Below are positions 43,669 through 52,205 of a stretch of DNA of 64,000 nucleotides, in pieces; within the stretch, counting starts at the first letter, position 1; every line of letters starts with the position of its first letter. This DNA is from Leptolyngbya sp. BC1307 (GTDB taxonomy: Bacteria > Cyanobacteriota > Cyanobacteriia > Phormidesmidales > Phormidesmidaceae). The notes under the pieces are model-generated. The model was not told the origin of the DNA. It did no database searches and was given only the letters and a program-made list of their open reading frames with translations. The DNA is taken from contig NZ_NRTA01000009.1 in assembly GCF_002286735.1 (NCBI RefSeq), positions 62,001-126,000 of the forward strand. Reading direction: 5' to 3'. The position numbers and the translations under genes were made by a program.

Positions 43669-43904
43669 AGCTACTGGCCCCAATGCTCGTCACAGGTTGT
43701 TTGGAAATCTTATTACCATAACTTGAAATGGTCATGCTGTCGCCCTCAACGCGCACTAGAGTTACACACTCTTAAAAGCCTGTTGACTTATAACAAGAGA
43801 TATTAAGGCTTCTTGTGAAGAGGTTTCTTAGCGCTGACTGACCCGCTTACATTGGGTATAGGAGATTTTGGTGGATGGATATTAGAAAATTTGGTGAGCT
43901 GTAG

Positions 43905-43944
43905 TTCTGAGCTTTTAATTCTGAGCTTTTAATTCTGAGCTTTC
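43905..43944. repeat. 14-bp tandem repeat, about 2.8 copies
   Basis: Unit TTCTGAGCTTTTAA at 43905-43918 and 43919-43932, with a third partial copy ending in TTTC at about 43944. Confidence 0.9.
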
Positions 43945-44094
43945 GGTTCCAATCTTCTATTTCTACATCTTATTTTTAATTTGTATCTGGTAATACTAGC
44001 GACCGTTTGTGCCTGTCTCAAAAGCTGGGCAGCATGGCTAGAAGAGCAAACGGTTACCTACTTTGCTTATTTTTAGAGATGAAGGGTTTGATCA

Positions 44095-44913
44095 ATGGTG
44101 GTGTCACTGAAAACGCAAGGCGCAAAGTTAGCGATCGCGCAGCGACTCTCTATACCGACTGAAGCCCCGCAGATCTATATGTTGGGAAATCAGCGCTGTC
44201 GGTGGGGCACCCTTCTGAGCCGGGCGAGTTTGTTAGCGGGGTTGCTAGCTGTACTAACGGGTGTCAGCACGCCTGCTCGGGCGAATGCCGAGGCAGTCAT
44301 CAGCGAATCTGCTGTCGTCTCACCTACCTCACTGCTGACGGCTCTTCAAAAACCAGACTCAGCCGACAAGACTACCGCTCAATTTGAGCAGACTCATTTT
44401 GAGCGAATTAGGCAGCAGGCCACTCAAAGTGAGACAGCCCAGGCTGAACAAGCCCGCATCGAACGGCTTCGGCTTTTACAAGCTCAGGCCAGGCAGTCTA
44501 GAGGTGAATGGCTTCAGCAAGAGGTTGCTCTCCCTGCCACATTACCCTCCTCTGCAGCTCCGCTGACAGCCGATGGGGTTTATCTCTATGGGCAGCAGCC
44601 CATTCGTGACCAGCTAGAAACCGCCTATTTTGTCTTCGAAGCTTTAGCAGGCAACGTGACTGGCGCGTTTTACATGCCCTCCTCCTCTTTTGACTGCGCT
44701 CAGGGCCGTATCAGCAACGAGCAAATAGAGCTAGCGATCACCAACAGTCATTCTCAAGAAACCTACCGCTATGCCCTCGCACTCGATACCTCTGCTGCTA
44801 ATGTGGCCAGCCAGCAAGGAGCAGTGACAGCGCCGCTCGGTATCTCCGGGTTCCATCCGCTGCCGGTGAGTGAGGGCGATCGCGCTATCTTAGCGACCTG
44901 CCAGGCCCTGTAG
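44095..44913 (+). CDS. Secreted conserved cyanobacterial protein
   Basis: 272 residues, function unknown. A hydrophobic signal segment (about 44-62: LLSRASLLAGLLAVLTGVST, then PARANA as a likely cleavage site) follows a 40-residue N-region, so a start at the in-frame ATG of MLGNQRC (codon 28) is also possible. Middle: a helical Gln/Glu/Arg-rich stretch (EQARIERLRLLQAQ). C-terminal ~110 residues look like a conserved domain: GVYLYGQQPIRDQLETAYFV, GAFYMPSSSFDCAQG, and the closing DRAILATCQAL. I recall this domain from other cyanobacterial hypotheticals. Confidence 0.75.
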   Translation: MVVSLKTQGAKLAIAQRLSIPTEAPQIYMLGNQRCRWGTLLSRASLLAGLLAVLTGVSTPARANAEAVISESAVVSPTSLLTALQKPDSADKTTAQFEQTHFERIRQQATQSETAQAEQARIERLRLLQAQARQSRGEWLQQEVALPATLPSSAAPLTADGVYLYGQQPIRDQLETAYFVFEALAGNVTGAFYMPSSSFDCAQGRISNEQIELAITNSHSQETYRYALALDTSAANVASQQGAVTAPLGISGFHPLPVSEGDRAILATCQAL

Positions 44914-45031
44914 CTGCTACAGCGCAGCCCTAACGGCTGAGTACTGGCGGATGTCAGCAGGTTTTGATGAGGACAGGCGTTTCATCAAAATTTGGCCGCT
45001 ACAATAAAAAGGCAGTGCTTGGTGAAGTGGG

Positions 45032-45451
45032 GTGAACGCAGCAGAACAAGCATTAACCATTGAGTTTGCTAGCAAAATTGCGGCAACGGTAGGGCTGTTT
45101 AAGTCTGAACTGCCAGACTTGCGGGCTGACCTGAAGCCCTGGGCAAATGATCCAGAGACCCGAGACCTGATCGATCCTCACTCGGTCGATATCGGGTTTC
45201 ACTTCCCTGGTGTCAGTCGGCTGTTTCAGTGCCGGAGTCTGCTCATTCAGATCCGTTTACATCAAGACAGTGAAACTCAGCAGCGGCGAGCTATCGGTCT
45301 GGAAGTGGCTGGATTCGACCATCGCGGTCAGCAGTGGCGGCTCTCAACTATCGACGATTGGCGCTTTGAAGGCGATATTACGCCCGAACCGACCTCGGGT
45401 GAATCGCTGCGCAGCTGCTGTCGCCGAGTCTTCGAAGTTTTCAACCACTGA
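45032..45451 (+). CDS. Conserved hypothetical protein, 139 aa
   Basis: Not recognised. GTG start at 45032. Sequence looks soluble and globular: TIEFASKIAATVGLFKSELP, DPHSVDIGFHFPGVSRLFQC, RRAIGLEVAGFDHRGQQWRL. Ends CCRRVFEVFNH. It lies 118 bp after the previous gene on the same strand. Normal base composition for the region. Confidence 0.65.
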   Translation: MNAAEQALTIEFASKIAATVGLFKSELPDLRADLKPWANDPETRDLIDPHSVDIGFHFPGVSRLFQCRSLLIQIRLHQDSETQQRRAIGLEVAGFDHRGQQWRLSTIDDWRFEGDITPEPTSGESLRSCCRRVFEVFNH

Positions 45452-45909
45452 AGTTTTTAGCCGCTGAAGGGTTTCACCATTCTGGGGTGGGTCTGAAGCC
45501 CCGGACTTTTAGTCTGCTGCTTCTTCTTGTTGTAATCTTTATATACCAATGGGTCAAGCCTTCCTTTGAGTGTTAAAATAGATGTGGGACGAATACATAA
45601 ACCCCCACCGTACGTTTGCAGTCGATAGGCCCGATAACGGGTTGAAACCGAGCCTGAACTAGAACCGGGAAGCGGCAAGGGCAATGGTCTAAAATCCAAC
45701 CTGGACGCACTTTCAAAAAACTAAATAGATTTGGTTCAATCAGTCGCCGAGGATACTCGGAGACTCTAAACAGACGACGGAGGGCGTGTTAGACATTTCG
45801 ATGCAGTGCCCGTTGATGCGTCTAGCCCATTCAGCGATCCTCCTTCTGGGTGGACGTGGTGAAGAATCCCTGCTGCTTTAGCACGGGGAGCATGTCAATA
45901 CTTACCCTA
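45452..45909. other. Gene-free stretch with probable transposon debris
   Basis: 458 bp. A TAAAAT box lies near 45574 after TTTGAGTG. The last ~120 bp look like the 3' end of an IS200/IS605 element (listed separately). The 80-codon minus-strand frame at 45457-45699 is low in conservation features and probably not a gene. Confidence 0.45.
45780..45898 (+). mobile_element. Possible IS200/IS605 (TnpB) 3' remnant
   Basis: A plus-strand frame ends ...HFDAVPVDASSPFSDPPSGW and TW-stop, in the style of some TnpB tails. It is followed by a hairpin CCCTGCT (45868-45874) / AGCACGGG (45880-45887, one bulge) and, 7 nt on, TCAA at 45895-45898, the form of an IS605-family right end and its cleavage site. 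No zinc-ribbon or RuvC residues remain. Identification is from the overall look only. Confidence 0.35.
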
Positions 45910-47619
45910 TTAGCGCTGAGCTATGCGGGAGGAGTTCATTACTGGCAGCCGCAGCCTAGAGCCGTTGGCCCCGCCCGTGGTAATCGATAGCGTGATAATT
46001 TGTGCATCTATCAGCCGGGTAGCTCCGGGCTGTGCACCAGTGCCTGGATTTACAGGATAGGCCGGAAAGCAGGCGGCGCTGAGGCTAAGACGCAAGGCTT
46101 CACCCGGATCTAAGCTAAAGCAGGTGGGGTGCAGCTTGAGCGAAAAGGTGGGCTGTTCTGTCGTCTCTGCGAATTCACGCTGATCTATCCGATCAAATCG
46201 CCGGTAGCCTTGAGTGAGGTTATAGACTTTGCCATTGCGCACTCGGGAGAGGACAGCGCAAAGGTCGTAGCTAGGAGTAGAAGCCGCGATCGCGCAGTCA
46301 ACTTCTACCACCCCGGCCACTCGTAGCTCCGCTGTCAGAGGCGCAGTGGTATAGGTCAGCACGTCGCCCCGACTATCTACCGCCGTCCGCTCAAAAACGC
46401 CTGCTGGTATAGCGCTATGGCCACCCAGGGCTGGGGCCGGATTCCACGGGTCATGTACAATCATGTCCTGGTTTAGCGCACTCAGCATATTGGCTGTCTC
46501 TACCAATGCGCCGCTATCTTCTCGAATATTGGCTAGGCCGTCGCTCTGCAAAAAGTAAGTCTTCATCAGCGGCTCCGGCCAGTCTGCGAGCTGTCGCCAC
46601 TGGTTACGGCCCATCTCAAACAGACACACTGGCAGATCTATGCCTGGCTCACCACCTATTAAGTCTTCTACCTGCCAGGTTTTTCCCTTGAGTACCCGGT
46701 CAAACCAGCGAATTTGCAGCGAGTCTATCGGACTGATCGCCGCTGGGCCAAAATCCACTGCGCCGACTTTGCGCCCCCAGGGAATATGTCCCCACGGCCC
46801 TATCCAAAGCGGATGCGGGTGCGAGCTGCGAGCGGACATTTCCTGATACAGCCGCAGATCGCCACGCAGGTACGGATCAAACCAGCCGCCAATGTGAAGC
46901 ATGGGTAAATCGACTGGGTCTAGCTGCGGTGTTAGCTGTTGCCAGTAGCTGTCCGGGTGAGGGTGCGCTACCCAGTCATGAAAAAAAGAGTCTATGTCTG
47001 CAAGAATGTCTGGACGGGCGGGCACCGGGTCGGACAGCGGCAAATGGTGGGCGGCGGCAACCAGCTCCTGGTGGGTCGCTGTGGCTGTTTCTAGGCGGGC
47101 GGTCTCAGCCGCAAGCTGCAGTGCCCAGGTAAGCCCGAGCTGCAGGCACAGCGCTCCATTTTCGTAGGCCCAGTCTTCGTAGAGATAGTAGCCAGTCATG
47201 GCTGGGGCAATGGTTTTCAGCGGTTTTGGCTGAGCCTGGGCAGCCTGTAGCTGAGTCATGCCCTGGTAAGAGAAGCCATACATGCCTACTCGTCCGTTGC
47301 TGCCGGGTAGCTGAGCGGCCCACTCAACTGTGTCTTCGCCGTCTTCTACTTCATGGGCAAACAGGTGAAACGTGCCCTCAGAGGTGCCGCGCCCTCGCAC
47401 ATCCTGGATGACAACGATGTAGCCATGGGCCGCATACCAGCGCGGATGAGCGTAGACGACGGTGGAGGCGATCACCCGGCCATAGGGCTGACGCATCAGT
47501 AATACTGGAAAGGATTCTGCGTCTACCGGCCCGGCTGTGGGATAGTACACATCTGCGTCTAGCCGCACCCCATCTCTTGTCCGCATAGAATGGGTTTGCC
47601 GGGTCTGAGGAAAAAGCAT
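45910..47619 (-). CDS. CocE/NonD family alpha/beta hydrolase
   Basis: 569 residues, as in the family (X-Pro dipeptidyl-peptidase/cocaine esterase class). N-terminal hydrolase: MRTRDGVRLDADVYYP, VVIQDVRGRGTSEG, nucleophile motif GMYGFSYQGMTQL (Ser about residue 118), catalytic Asp in LHIGGWFDPYLRGD, His in GPWGHIPWG. The last ~170 residues form the jelly-roll domain (ELRVAGVVEVDCAIAAS). Hydrolyses acyl esters or amides; substrate unknown. Diverges from the next gene with 70 bp between. Confidence 0.92.
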   Translation of the reverse strand: MLFPQTRQTHSMRTRDGVRLDADVYYPTAGPVDAESFPVLLMRQPYGRVIASTVVYAHPRWYAAHGYIVVIQDVRGRGTSEGTFHLFAHEVEDGEDTVEWAAQLPGSNGRVGMYGFSYQGMTQLQAAQAQPKPLKTIAPAMTGYYLYEDWAYENGALCLQLGLTWALQLAAETARLETATATHQELVAAAHHLPLSDPVPARPDILADIDSFFHDWVAHPHPDSYWQQLTPQLDPVDLPMLHIGGWFDPYLRGDLRLYQEMSARSSHPHPLWIGPWGHIPWGRKVGAVDFGPAAISPIDSLQIRWFDRVLKGKTWQVEDLIGGEPGIDLPVCLFEMGRNQWRQLADWPEPLMKTYFLQSDGLANIREDSGALVETANMLSALNQDMIVHDPWNPAPALGGHSAIPAGVFERTAVDSRGDVLTYTTAPLTAELRVAGVVEVDCAIAASTPSYDLCAVLSRVRNGKVYNLTQGYRRFDRIDQREFAETTEQPTFSLKLHPTCFSLDPGEALRLSLSAACFPAYPVNPGTGAQPGATRLIDAQIITLSITTGGANGSRLRLPVMNSSRIAQR

Positions 47620-47689
47620 AGTTGGTTGGAAAAAGTGGCGATTAAATCGGTTGATATTTTAGAGAAGGATTGAGGCAAGGGGCGATCGC

Positions 47690-48460
47690 ATGGAACCCAT
47701 TCTGATTATTAGCAACCTGATGTTAGTCGGTCTAACCGGTGCCTATGCCTGGTTCACCCACAAAAATGTCAAACAGCACCAGCAGCAGAGCGAATACTAT
47801 CGCGGCGTGATCGAGCGGCAGCTACGGCTCACTGCCTTGCCCCATCTCTACTGGGACTTACGCCCGGCTACGGGCAGCGACGGCCTCACCATAGAAGCCT
47901 TTAATATTAGCAATGCGCCAGCTTACGATGTCCATGTCAGTATGATCGGAGCTTATACCGAAGAAGGGTTAGGAATTGCTACCTTCATGCGGACCCATGT
48001 GCAGCCTCGCCACCGTAAGTATCCGCTACAGCCCGATAAAGTCGGCTACTATGGCGTGCGCAACGCCGTCCGCCTTTCGCTATTGCCCACCCAGCAAAAA
48101 ATCGTACTCTCTTTGCCCTTTCCCTTACAGCCGGTCGATGTCTATACCCTGGTGCAGTACCGCGACCTATCGGGCGCAAACTACTATCAAGTATGTTGCT
48201 TCAGCGCCGTTGACGAATCAGGTACTTACCGGGCCAATATTCTTGAGCCTGCTGAAATTCAGACGATGGCACGCCTTCACCTGTTTGATCTAGAAGACTT
48301 TGCGCTACCAGAAGAGCCCTCTGAGGCCGCATCAGACCTGCCTTACTACCTGGCCGATTTTATAGATCTGTGGAATCATTCCATTTCTAGTCGCCTGATT
48401 TTAGACGCACCTGTTCCTTCAGAGACAGAGGTGCCGGTTAAAGCAACCTATGACTTTTAG
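47690..48460 (+). CDS. Membrane-anchored hypothetical protein, partner of the REC-PP2C gene
   Basis: 256 residues. One N-terminal membrane helix (about 5-24, ILIISNLMLVGLTGAYAWFT), then a cytosolic basic coil (KNVKQHQQQSEYYRGVIERQ) and a beta-rich domain of ~130 residues (GLTIEAFNISNAPAYDVHVS). C-terminal ~50 residues are acidic. No family recognised. Its last 11 bp overlap the start of the phosphatase gene, so the two are co-translated and likely work together. Confidence 0.75.
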   Translation: MEPILIISNLMLVGLTGAYAWFTHKNVKQHQQQSEYYRGVIERQLRLTALPHLYWDLRPATGSDGLTIEAFNISNAPAYDVHVSMIGAYTEEGLGIATFMRTHVQPRHRKYPLQPDKVGYYGVRNAVRLSLLPTQQKIVLSLPFPLQPVDVYTLVQYRDLSGANYYQVCCFSAVDESGTYRANILEPAEIQTMARLHLFDLEDFALPEEPSEAASDLPYYLADFIDLWNHSISSRLILDAPVPSETEVPVKATYDF

Positions 48461-49832
48461 ACCCCCCTTTTCGTCGCCATCCCAGCCGCCTGACAAGCAG
48501 CCCAATCAGCAGCTCGGCAGCCTCTGGTCATCGGTTCGCGGTGGCCGCAGTCCAGATGACCAGCCCTCTAGCGTCATCGACATTTTGGTGATTGATGATG
48601 ACCCGATTGTTTTGCAAAGCTTGCAGCGGCTTCTGCAAAAGCGAGGATACCGGGTGGCAACTGCCATTGATGCAGCCGCCGGATTACAGACAGCCATCCG
48701 ACTTACGCCCTCTGTCATTGTCTGTGATTGGCTGCTGCCAGGCGATATGAGCGGCCTGGATATCTGCCATCGGATCAAGCAAGATCCGCAGCTCTCAACC
48801 ACCGCATTTTTGATCATGACCGGTCATACCGAGATTGCTAATCGGGTAGAAGCGCTAGAAGCAGGCGCTGATGATTTGCTGATCAAGCCGGTGGATACCG
48901 CTGAGCTGATTGCCCGAGTCAAGTCCGGGCTACGGCTACATCAGCTCACTCAAGCGCTCAGGGCGCAGACCCGGCGGCTGGAGGCGGAGTTGGCAGAAGC
49001 AGCGACCTATGTGATTTCGCTACTGCCCAAAGATACGCCCAAAGATACGTCTGGAGGGTTATCCGACAGCTACCCCACTACAGATCAGGGTAAAGACACC
49101 ACCGACCTGCAGTCAGAGCAGCCCGTTTCTATCGCCTCCTGCTTTATTTCTTCTCAGGAGCTGGGCGGCGACTGTTTTGATCACTACTGGCTCGACCCGA
49201 ACTATCTGGTGATGTATCTGCTAGATGTTTCTGGCCATGGATTAGGGGCAGCGCTGCTCTCGACTTCGGTGCTGAATGTATTGCGATCGCAGTCTCTCCC
49301 CGGCGCTGACTTTTATCGCCCTGAAACCGTCCTAACCAGTCTCAATGAAGCCTTTCAAATGAACGGCCAAAATGACAAATACTTCACCATTTGGTACGGC
49401 GTCTACAATCGGGAAACCCGCCAACTCGCCTATGCCAGTGCGGGGCATCCCCCGGCCCTGCTGGTCTCGCCAACCGCTATCGCGACCGGCAGCGCGACCG
49501 GCAGCGCCACTATTGAGCGGCTGCGCACCCCCGGTATGCCTGTCGGTATGATGCCCGACGCTGTATACCAATGGCAGCGCTGTAGCATTGCGCCTCACAG
49601 CCGCCTCTATATTTTCAGCGACGGCGTCTATGAGATTCAGCCTGCTGGCAGCACGTCTTATGCCGAAGGCCCACTGCTCGGGCTAGATGGCTTTGTTCAG
49701 CTGCTCACCCGCTTAGAGTCTAATCATCAGCTCAACCTCGATACGCTCATTCAGCAGGTGAGCGCTTTTGGCGGCAGTCGCTTTGAAGACGACCTCTCGC
49801 TATTAGAAATCAACTTTAAAGCCGCGTCTTAA
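48450..49832 (+). CDS. Response regulator with PP2C-type (RsbU/SpoIIE) serine phosphatase
   Basis: 460 residues. REC domain about 43-165: acidic pocket [11 protein letters not shown], phosphoacceptor Asp in [10 protein letters not shown], Lys in [10 protein letters not shown] short coiled linker ([15 protein letters not shown]), then the PP2C phosphatase (about 225-455) with metal ligands in [37 protein letters not shown] and [10 protein letters not shown]. Such proteins dephosphorylate anti-sigma-antagonist (STAS) proteins in partner-switching systems. No STAS or anti-sigma gene is in the window. It overlaps lipB's end convergently by 4 bp. Confidence 0.92.
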   Translation: MTFRPPFSSPSQPPDKQPNQQLGSLWSSVRGGRSPDDQPSSVIDILVIDDDPIVLQSLQRLLQKRGYRVATAIDAAAGLQTAIRLTPSVIVCDWLLPGDMSGLDICHRIKQDPQLSTTAFLIMTGHTEIANRVEALEAGADDLLIKPVDTAELIARVKSGLRLHQLTQALRAQTRRLEAELAEAATYVISLLPKDTPKDTSGGLSDSYPTTDQGKDTTDLQSEQPVSIASCFISSQELGGDCFDHYWLDPNYLVMYLLDVSGHGLGAALLSTSVLNVLRSQSLPGADFYRPETVLTSLNEAFQMNGQNDKYFTIWYGVYNRETRQLAYASAGHPPALLVSPTAIATGSATGSATIERLRTPGMPVGMMPDAVYQWQRCSIAPHSRLYIFSDGVYEIQPAGSTSYAEGPLLGLDGFVQLLTRLESNHQLNLDTLIQQVSAFGGSRFEDDLSLLEINFKAAS

Positions 49833-50581
49833 GACCGACGAGGTGCAAAAGACGCCCATGAATCAGGTAAGGGCCGCTGCGAAAAGGTTAGCTGAAACAC
49901 CTGCTCAAACTGCTCAATCAGTACCTTTTGAACCGCCGCCAGACCGATGCCTGGCAAAAACTCTGCCAGCGAACCGACGGGTTTCCCGACAATGCCGCAG
50001 GGCACGATCTTTTCAAACCCGCTGAGATCTGGGCACACGTTCAAGGCAAAGCCATGCATCGTAATCCAGCGGCTCACCTTAATCCCAATAGCGGCGACCT
50101 TACGCCCTTCTAGCCAAACCCCTGTGAGCCCTTCGACGCGATCGCCCGGCAACCCAAATGCTGCCAGCGTCTGGATCAGCACTTCCTCTAGCGCTCTGAG
50201 ATACCAGTGCAAGTCCAACCGATGATGGTGAAGATTTAAGATCGGGTATCCCACTAGCTGCCCGGGGCAGTGATAGGTCACTTCACCACCGCGTTCTACC
50301 CGGTGAATTTCGGTATCGCTCTGGTCAGGGTCAAACCGCAAAAACTGAGTATCTGCGCCCTGCCCCAGTGTATAGACCGGCGGGTGCTGCAGCAGTAAGA
50401 GGGTATCGCGCGCGCTTGCTGCCGTTGATTCGGCTATAGATAGCTTGGCCTTGTGATGACTGACTAATTGCTGCTGCCACCGCCAGGCAATCTGATAGGG
50501 AACCTCGCCCAGCAGATATAGATCGCTTGCTCTGCCTACAATTGGGCGCGGCGCAGCTGTTTTTAGAGAGAAATTGTCCAT
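49829..50581 (-). CDS. lipB: Octanoyltransferase LipB
   Basis: 250 residues from ATG 50581; a TTG at 50611 would add 10 residues with no family match. Moves octanoyl from ACP to lipoyl domains. Signature: [69 protein letters not shown] and the catalytic Cys in [10 protein letters not shown] with HGFALNV. The usual LipB length is ~210-240. Confidence 0.94.
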   Translation of the reverse strand: MDNFSLKTAAPRPIVGRASDLYLLGEVPYQIAWRWQQQLVSHHKAKLSIAESTAASARDTLLLLQHPPVYTLGQGADTQFLRFDPDQSDTEIHRVERGGEVTYHCPGQLVGYPILNLHHHRLDLHWYLRALEEVLIQTLAAFGLPGDRVEGLTGVWLEGRKVAAIGIKVSRWITMHGFALNVCPDLSGFEKIVPCGIVGKPVGSLAEFLPGIGLAAVQKVLIEQFEQVFQLTFSQRPLPDSWASFAPRRS

Positions 50582-50708
50582 CAGGTTTAAAGGCAGGTTA
50601 AGAACTGTCAACGGATGCTTAAAATCTTGACAGTTCCCCTGCGGGTAAAAGCCGCAGTGCTAGGCTTGAAGAAGTACGCATACACTAACCGTCTAGGAGG
50701 GCTGCTCT

Positions 50709-51371
50709 ATGAAGCTAGTAATCCAGGGTAAGAATATTGAAATCACAGACGCGATTCGTAGCCATGTACAGCAAAAGATTGAGAAAGCAACCGCTCATTT
50801 CCAGACACTGATCAATAAAGTAGATGTCAATCTATCCGTCGAAAACAACCCTCGGATCGTCCCCAAACAGGCGACAGAAGTCACGCTCTATCTTAACAAC
50901 GCGGTGGTACGCGCTGAGGAAAGCAGCGAAAACCTCTATGCCAGCATCGATATGGTGACAGACAAGATCACTCGTCAGCTGCGCAAGTACAAAGAAAAAC
51001 GTCGTCACCAAGACCACGCCTCGGTTCGCCCCACTGATGTAGACGTATTGAGCGACCCAAATATCGCAACAGTTGAGGGTAGCCCAGATATTTCCGAAGT
51101 CCTCAGCCATCAACCGTCACTGCCTGCTGAGGTCGTCCGTACCAAATATTTTGCGATGCCGCCCATGACAGTCGAACAAGCTTTAGAAAATCTAGAGCTT
51201 GTCGGCCACGACTTCTATATGTTCCGCAACATTGAGACTGGCGAAATCAATGTGATGTACGAACGTAACCACAACGGCTATGGTCTGATACAGCCGCGTA
51301 ACCGCGACCAAACCCATCAGAACGGTCATAAAGAGGGTCATAAAGAGGCCGCTGCGTCGCGAGTTTCGTAG
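50709..51371 (+). CDS. hpf: Long-form ribosome hibernation promoting factor (LrtA)
   Basis: 220 residues. N-terminal HPF/RaiA domain (1-100; MKLVIQGKNIEITDAIRSHV, the beta-alpha fold that fills the mRNA channel), a variable linker, and the C-terminal dimerisation domain (about 140-200; VVRTKYFAMPPMTVEQALEN, ELVGHDFYMFRNIETGEINV). The long form makes 100S ribosome dimers. In cyanobacteria the gene (lrtA) is light-repressed and induced in the dark. Strong ribosome site AGGAGG at 50695-50700. TTGACA at 50627-50632 is a possible -35. Confidence 0.96.
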   Translation: MKLVIQGKNIEITDAIRSHVQQKIEKATAHFQTLINKVDVNLSVENNPRIVPKQATEVTLYLNNAVVRAEESSENLYASIDMVTDKITRQLRKYKEKRRHQDHASVRPTDVDVLSDPNIATVEGSPDISEVLSHQPSLPAEVVRTKYFAMPPMTVEQALENLELVGHDFYMFRNIETGEINVMYERNHNGYGLIQPRNRDQTHQNGHKEGHKEAAASRVS

Positions 51372-51477
51372 GCAGGAGGAGTCAGGCTGCAGATAACAGC
51401 TAGGTTTGCACGGCATTGACCATATCTCACGCAGCTAGCCAAGCGATATGGCCAATGCTATCTAAGCTTGTGAGCAA

Positions 51478-51738
51478 TCAGCTAGCTGCTATGAGCCCGT
51501 CTAGCTTGCCCTGACGGTCTAAATAATGCAGATCGTCACAGCCCCCAACGTGTTCGCCATTGATGAAAATTTGCGGGAGAGAGCGTCTGCCTGCCCGCTC
51601 GGCCATTTTGTCGCGGGCGGCTTCGTCGCCGTCGATGCAATATTCAGTATATTCAGCGTTTTTTTGATCCAGCAGAGACTTTGCTCGAATGCAAAATGGA
51701 CAGCGGCTCCACGTATAGATTTCGATGTTAGGCTGCAT
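51478..51738 (-). CDS. grxC: Glutaredoxin 3
   Basis: 86 residues. Thiol-disulfide oxidoreductase using glutathione. Active site in YTWSRCPFCIRAKSLLD (C-P-F-C), cis-Pro region GRRSLPQIFINGEHVGGCDD. Length and motifs are those of class I glutaredoxins. Strong ribosome site AGGAGGG just upstream of the ATG (on the minus strand). Confidence 0.95.
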   Translation of the reverse strand: MQPNIEIYTWSRCPFCIRAKSLLDQKNAEYTEYCIDGDEAARDKMAERAGRRSLPQIFINGEHVGGCDDLHYLDRQGKLDGLIAAS

Positions 51739-51892
51739 CCTTTCCCTCCTAATGTATTTATGCGGTCTCGGGTAATGAAAGGTCTTCTGGCCCTTTCAGT
51801 TCCTCCACAAGATAGCTCTATGCCTGGTGAGTAGCCACATACTATCGGTATGACTAATCGACACGCAATCGACAAGGGCTAGTCAGGCAGGC

Positions 51893-52108
51893 TTATTCTG
51901 CTTCATCTGTCGGTGAGATTTGCACTGTAAAAGATACTTCATCAACAGTAACGACATCCTGGTCATAGAGCTTGCGGCCTCGCCGAAGTTCCATTTCTCC
52001 GTTGACAGATACTTCGCCACTGCGGATGAGTAGCTTAGCTTCTCCGCCCGACTGTGCAACGTCAGTTACTTTCAAAAACTGATCGAGCTTGATAAATTCT
52101 GCTGTCAT
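51893..52108 (-). CDS. S4-domain RNA-binding protein (YaaA/RlbA-like)
   Basis: 71 residues from the ATG at 52108. A single S4 domain: IKLDQFLKVTDVAQSGGEAK, LIRSGEVSVNGEMELRRGRK, LYDQDVVTVD. Members associate with ribosomes or rRNA; in some bacteria the gene adjoins recF. The C-terminus is acidic. An upstream in-frame TTG adds three residues and is less likely. Confidence 0.9.
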   Translation of the reverse strand: MTAEFIKLDQFLKVTDVAQSGGEAKLLIRSGEVSVNGEMELRRGRKLYDQDVVTVDEVSFTVQISPTDEAE

Positions 52109-52205
52109 AAGCCTCAAACTAGGAAGATATAGTTTCCTAGTTTAGAGCGATCGCCCTGCTCGCATTGCTCACAATCTGAAATAAAGTCAACCCAAGTAAA
52201 ACCGC

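Larger units (their letters stand above)
43264..44094. other. Gene-poor stretch with short tandem repeats
   Basis: 831 bp. One open frame (43316-43558, TTG start, 80 codons: HNLYLGDLVLIDRRCDIQYR then a hydrophobic segment and HSDFV repeats) might be a small membrane protein but shows no family. Three unrelated tandem arrays lie here (listed). The rest is AT-rich with no RNA signature. Confidence 0.45.

Noticed and set aside
45457-45699. 80-codon minus-strand frame
   Set aside because: Composition fits decayed transposon DNA rather than a gene.
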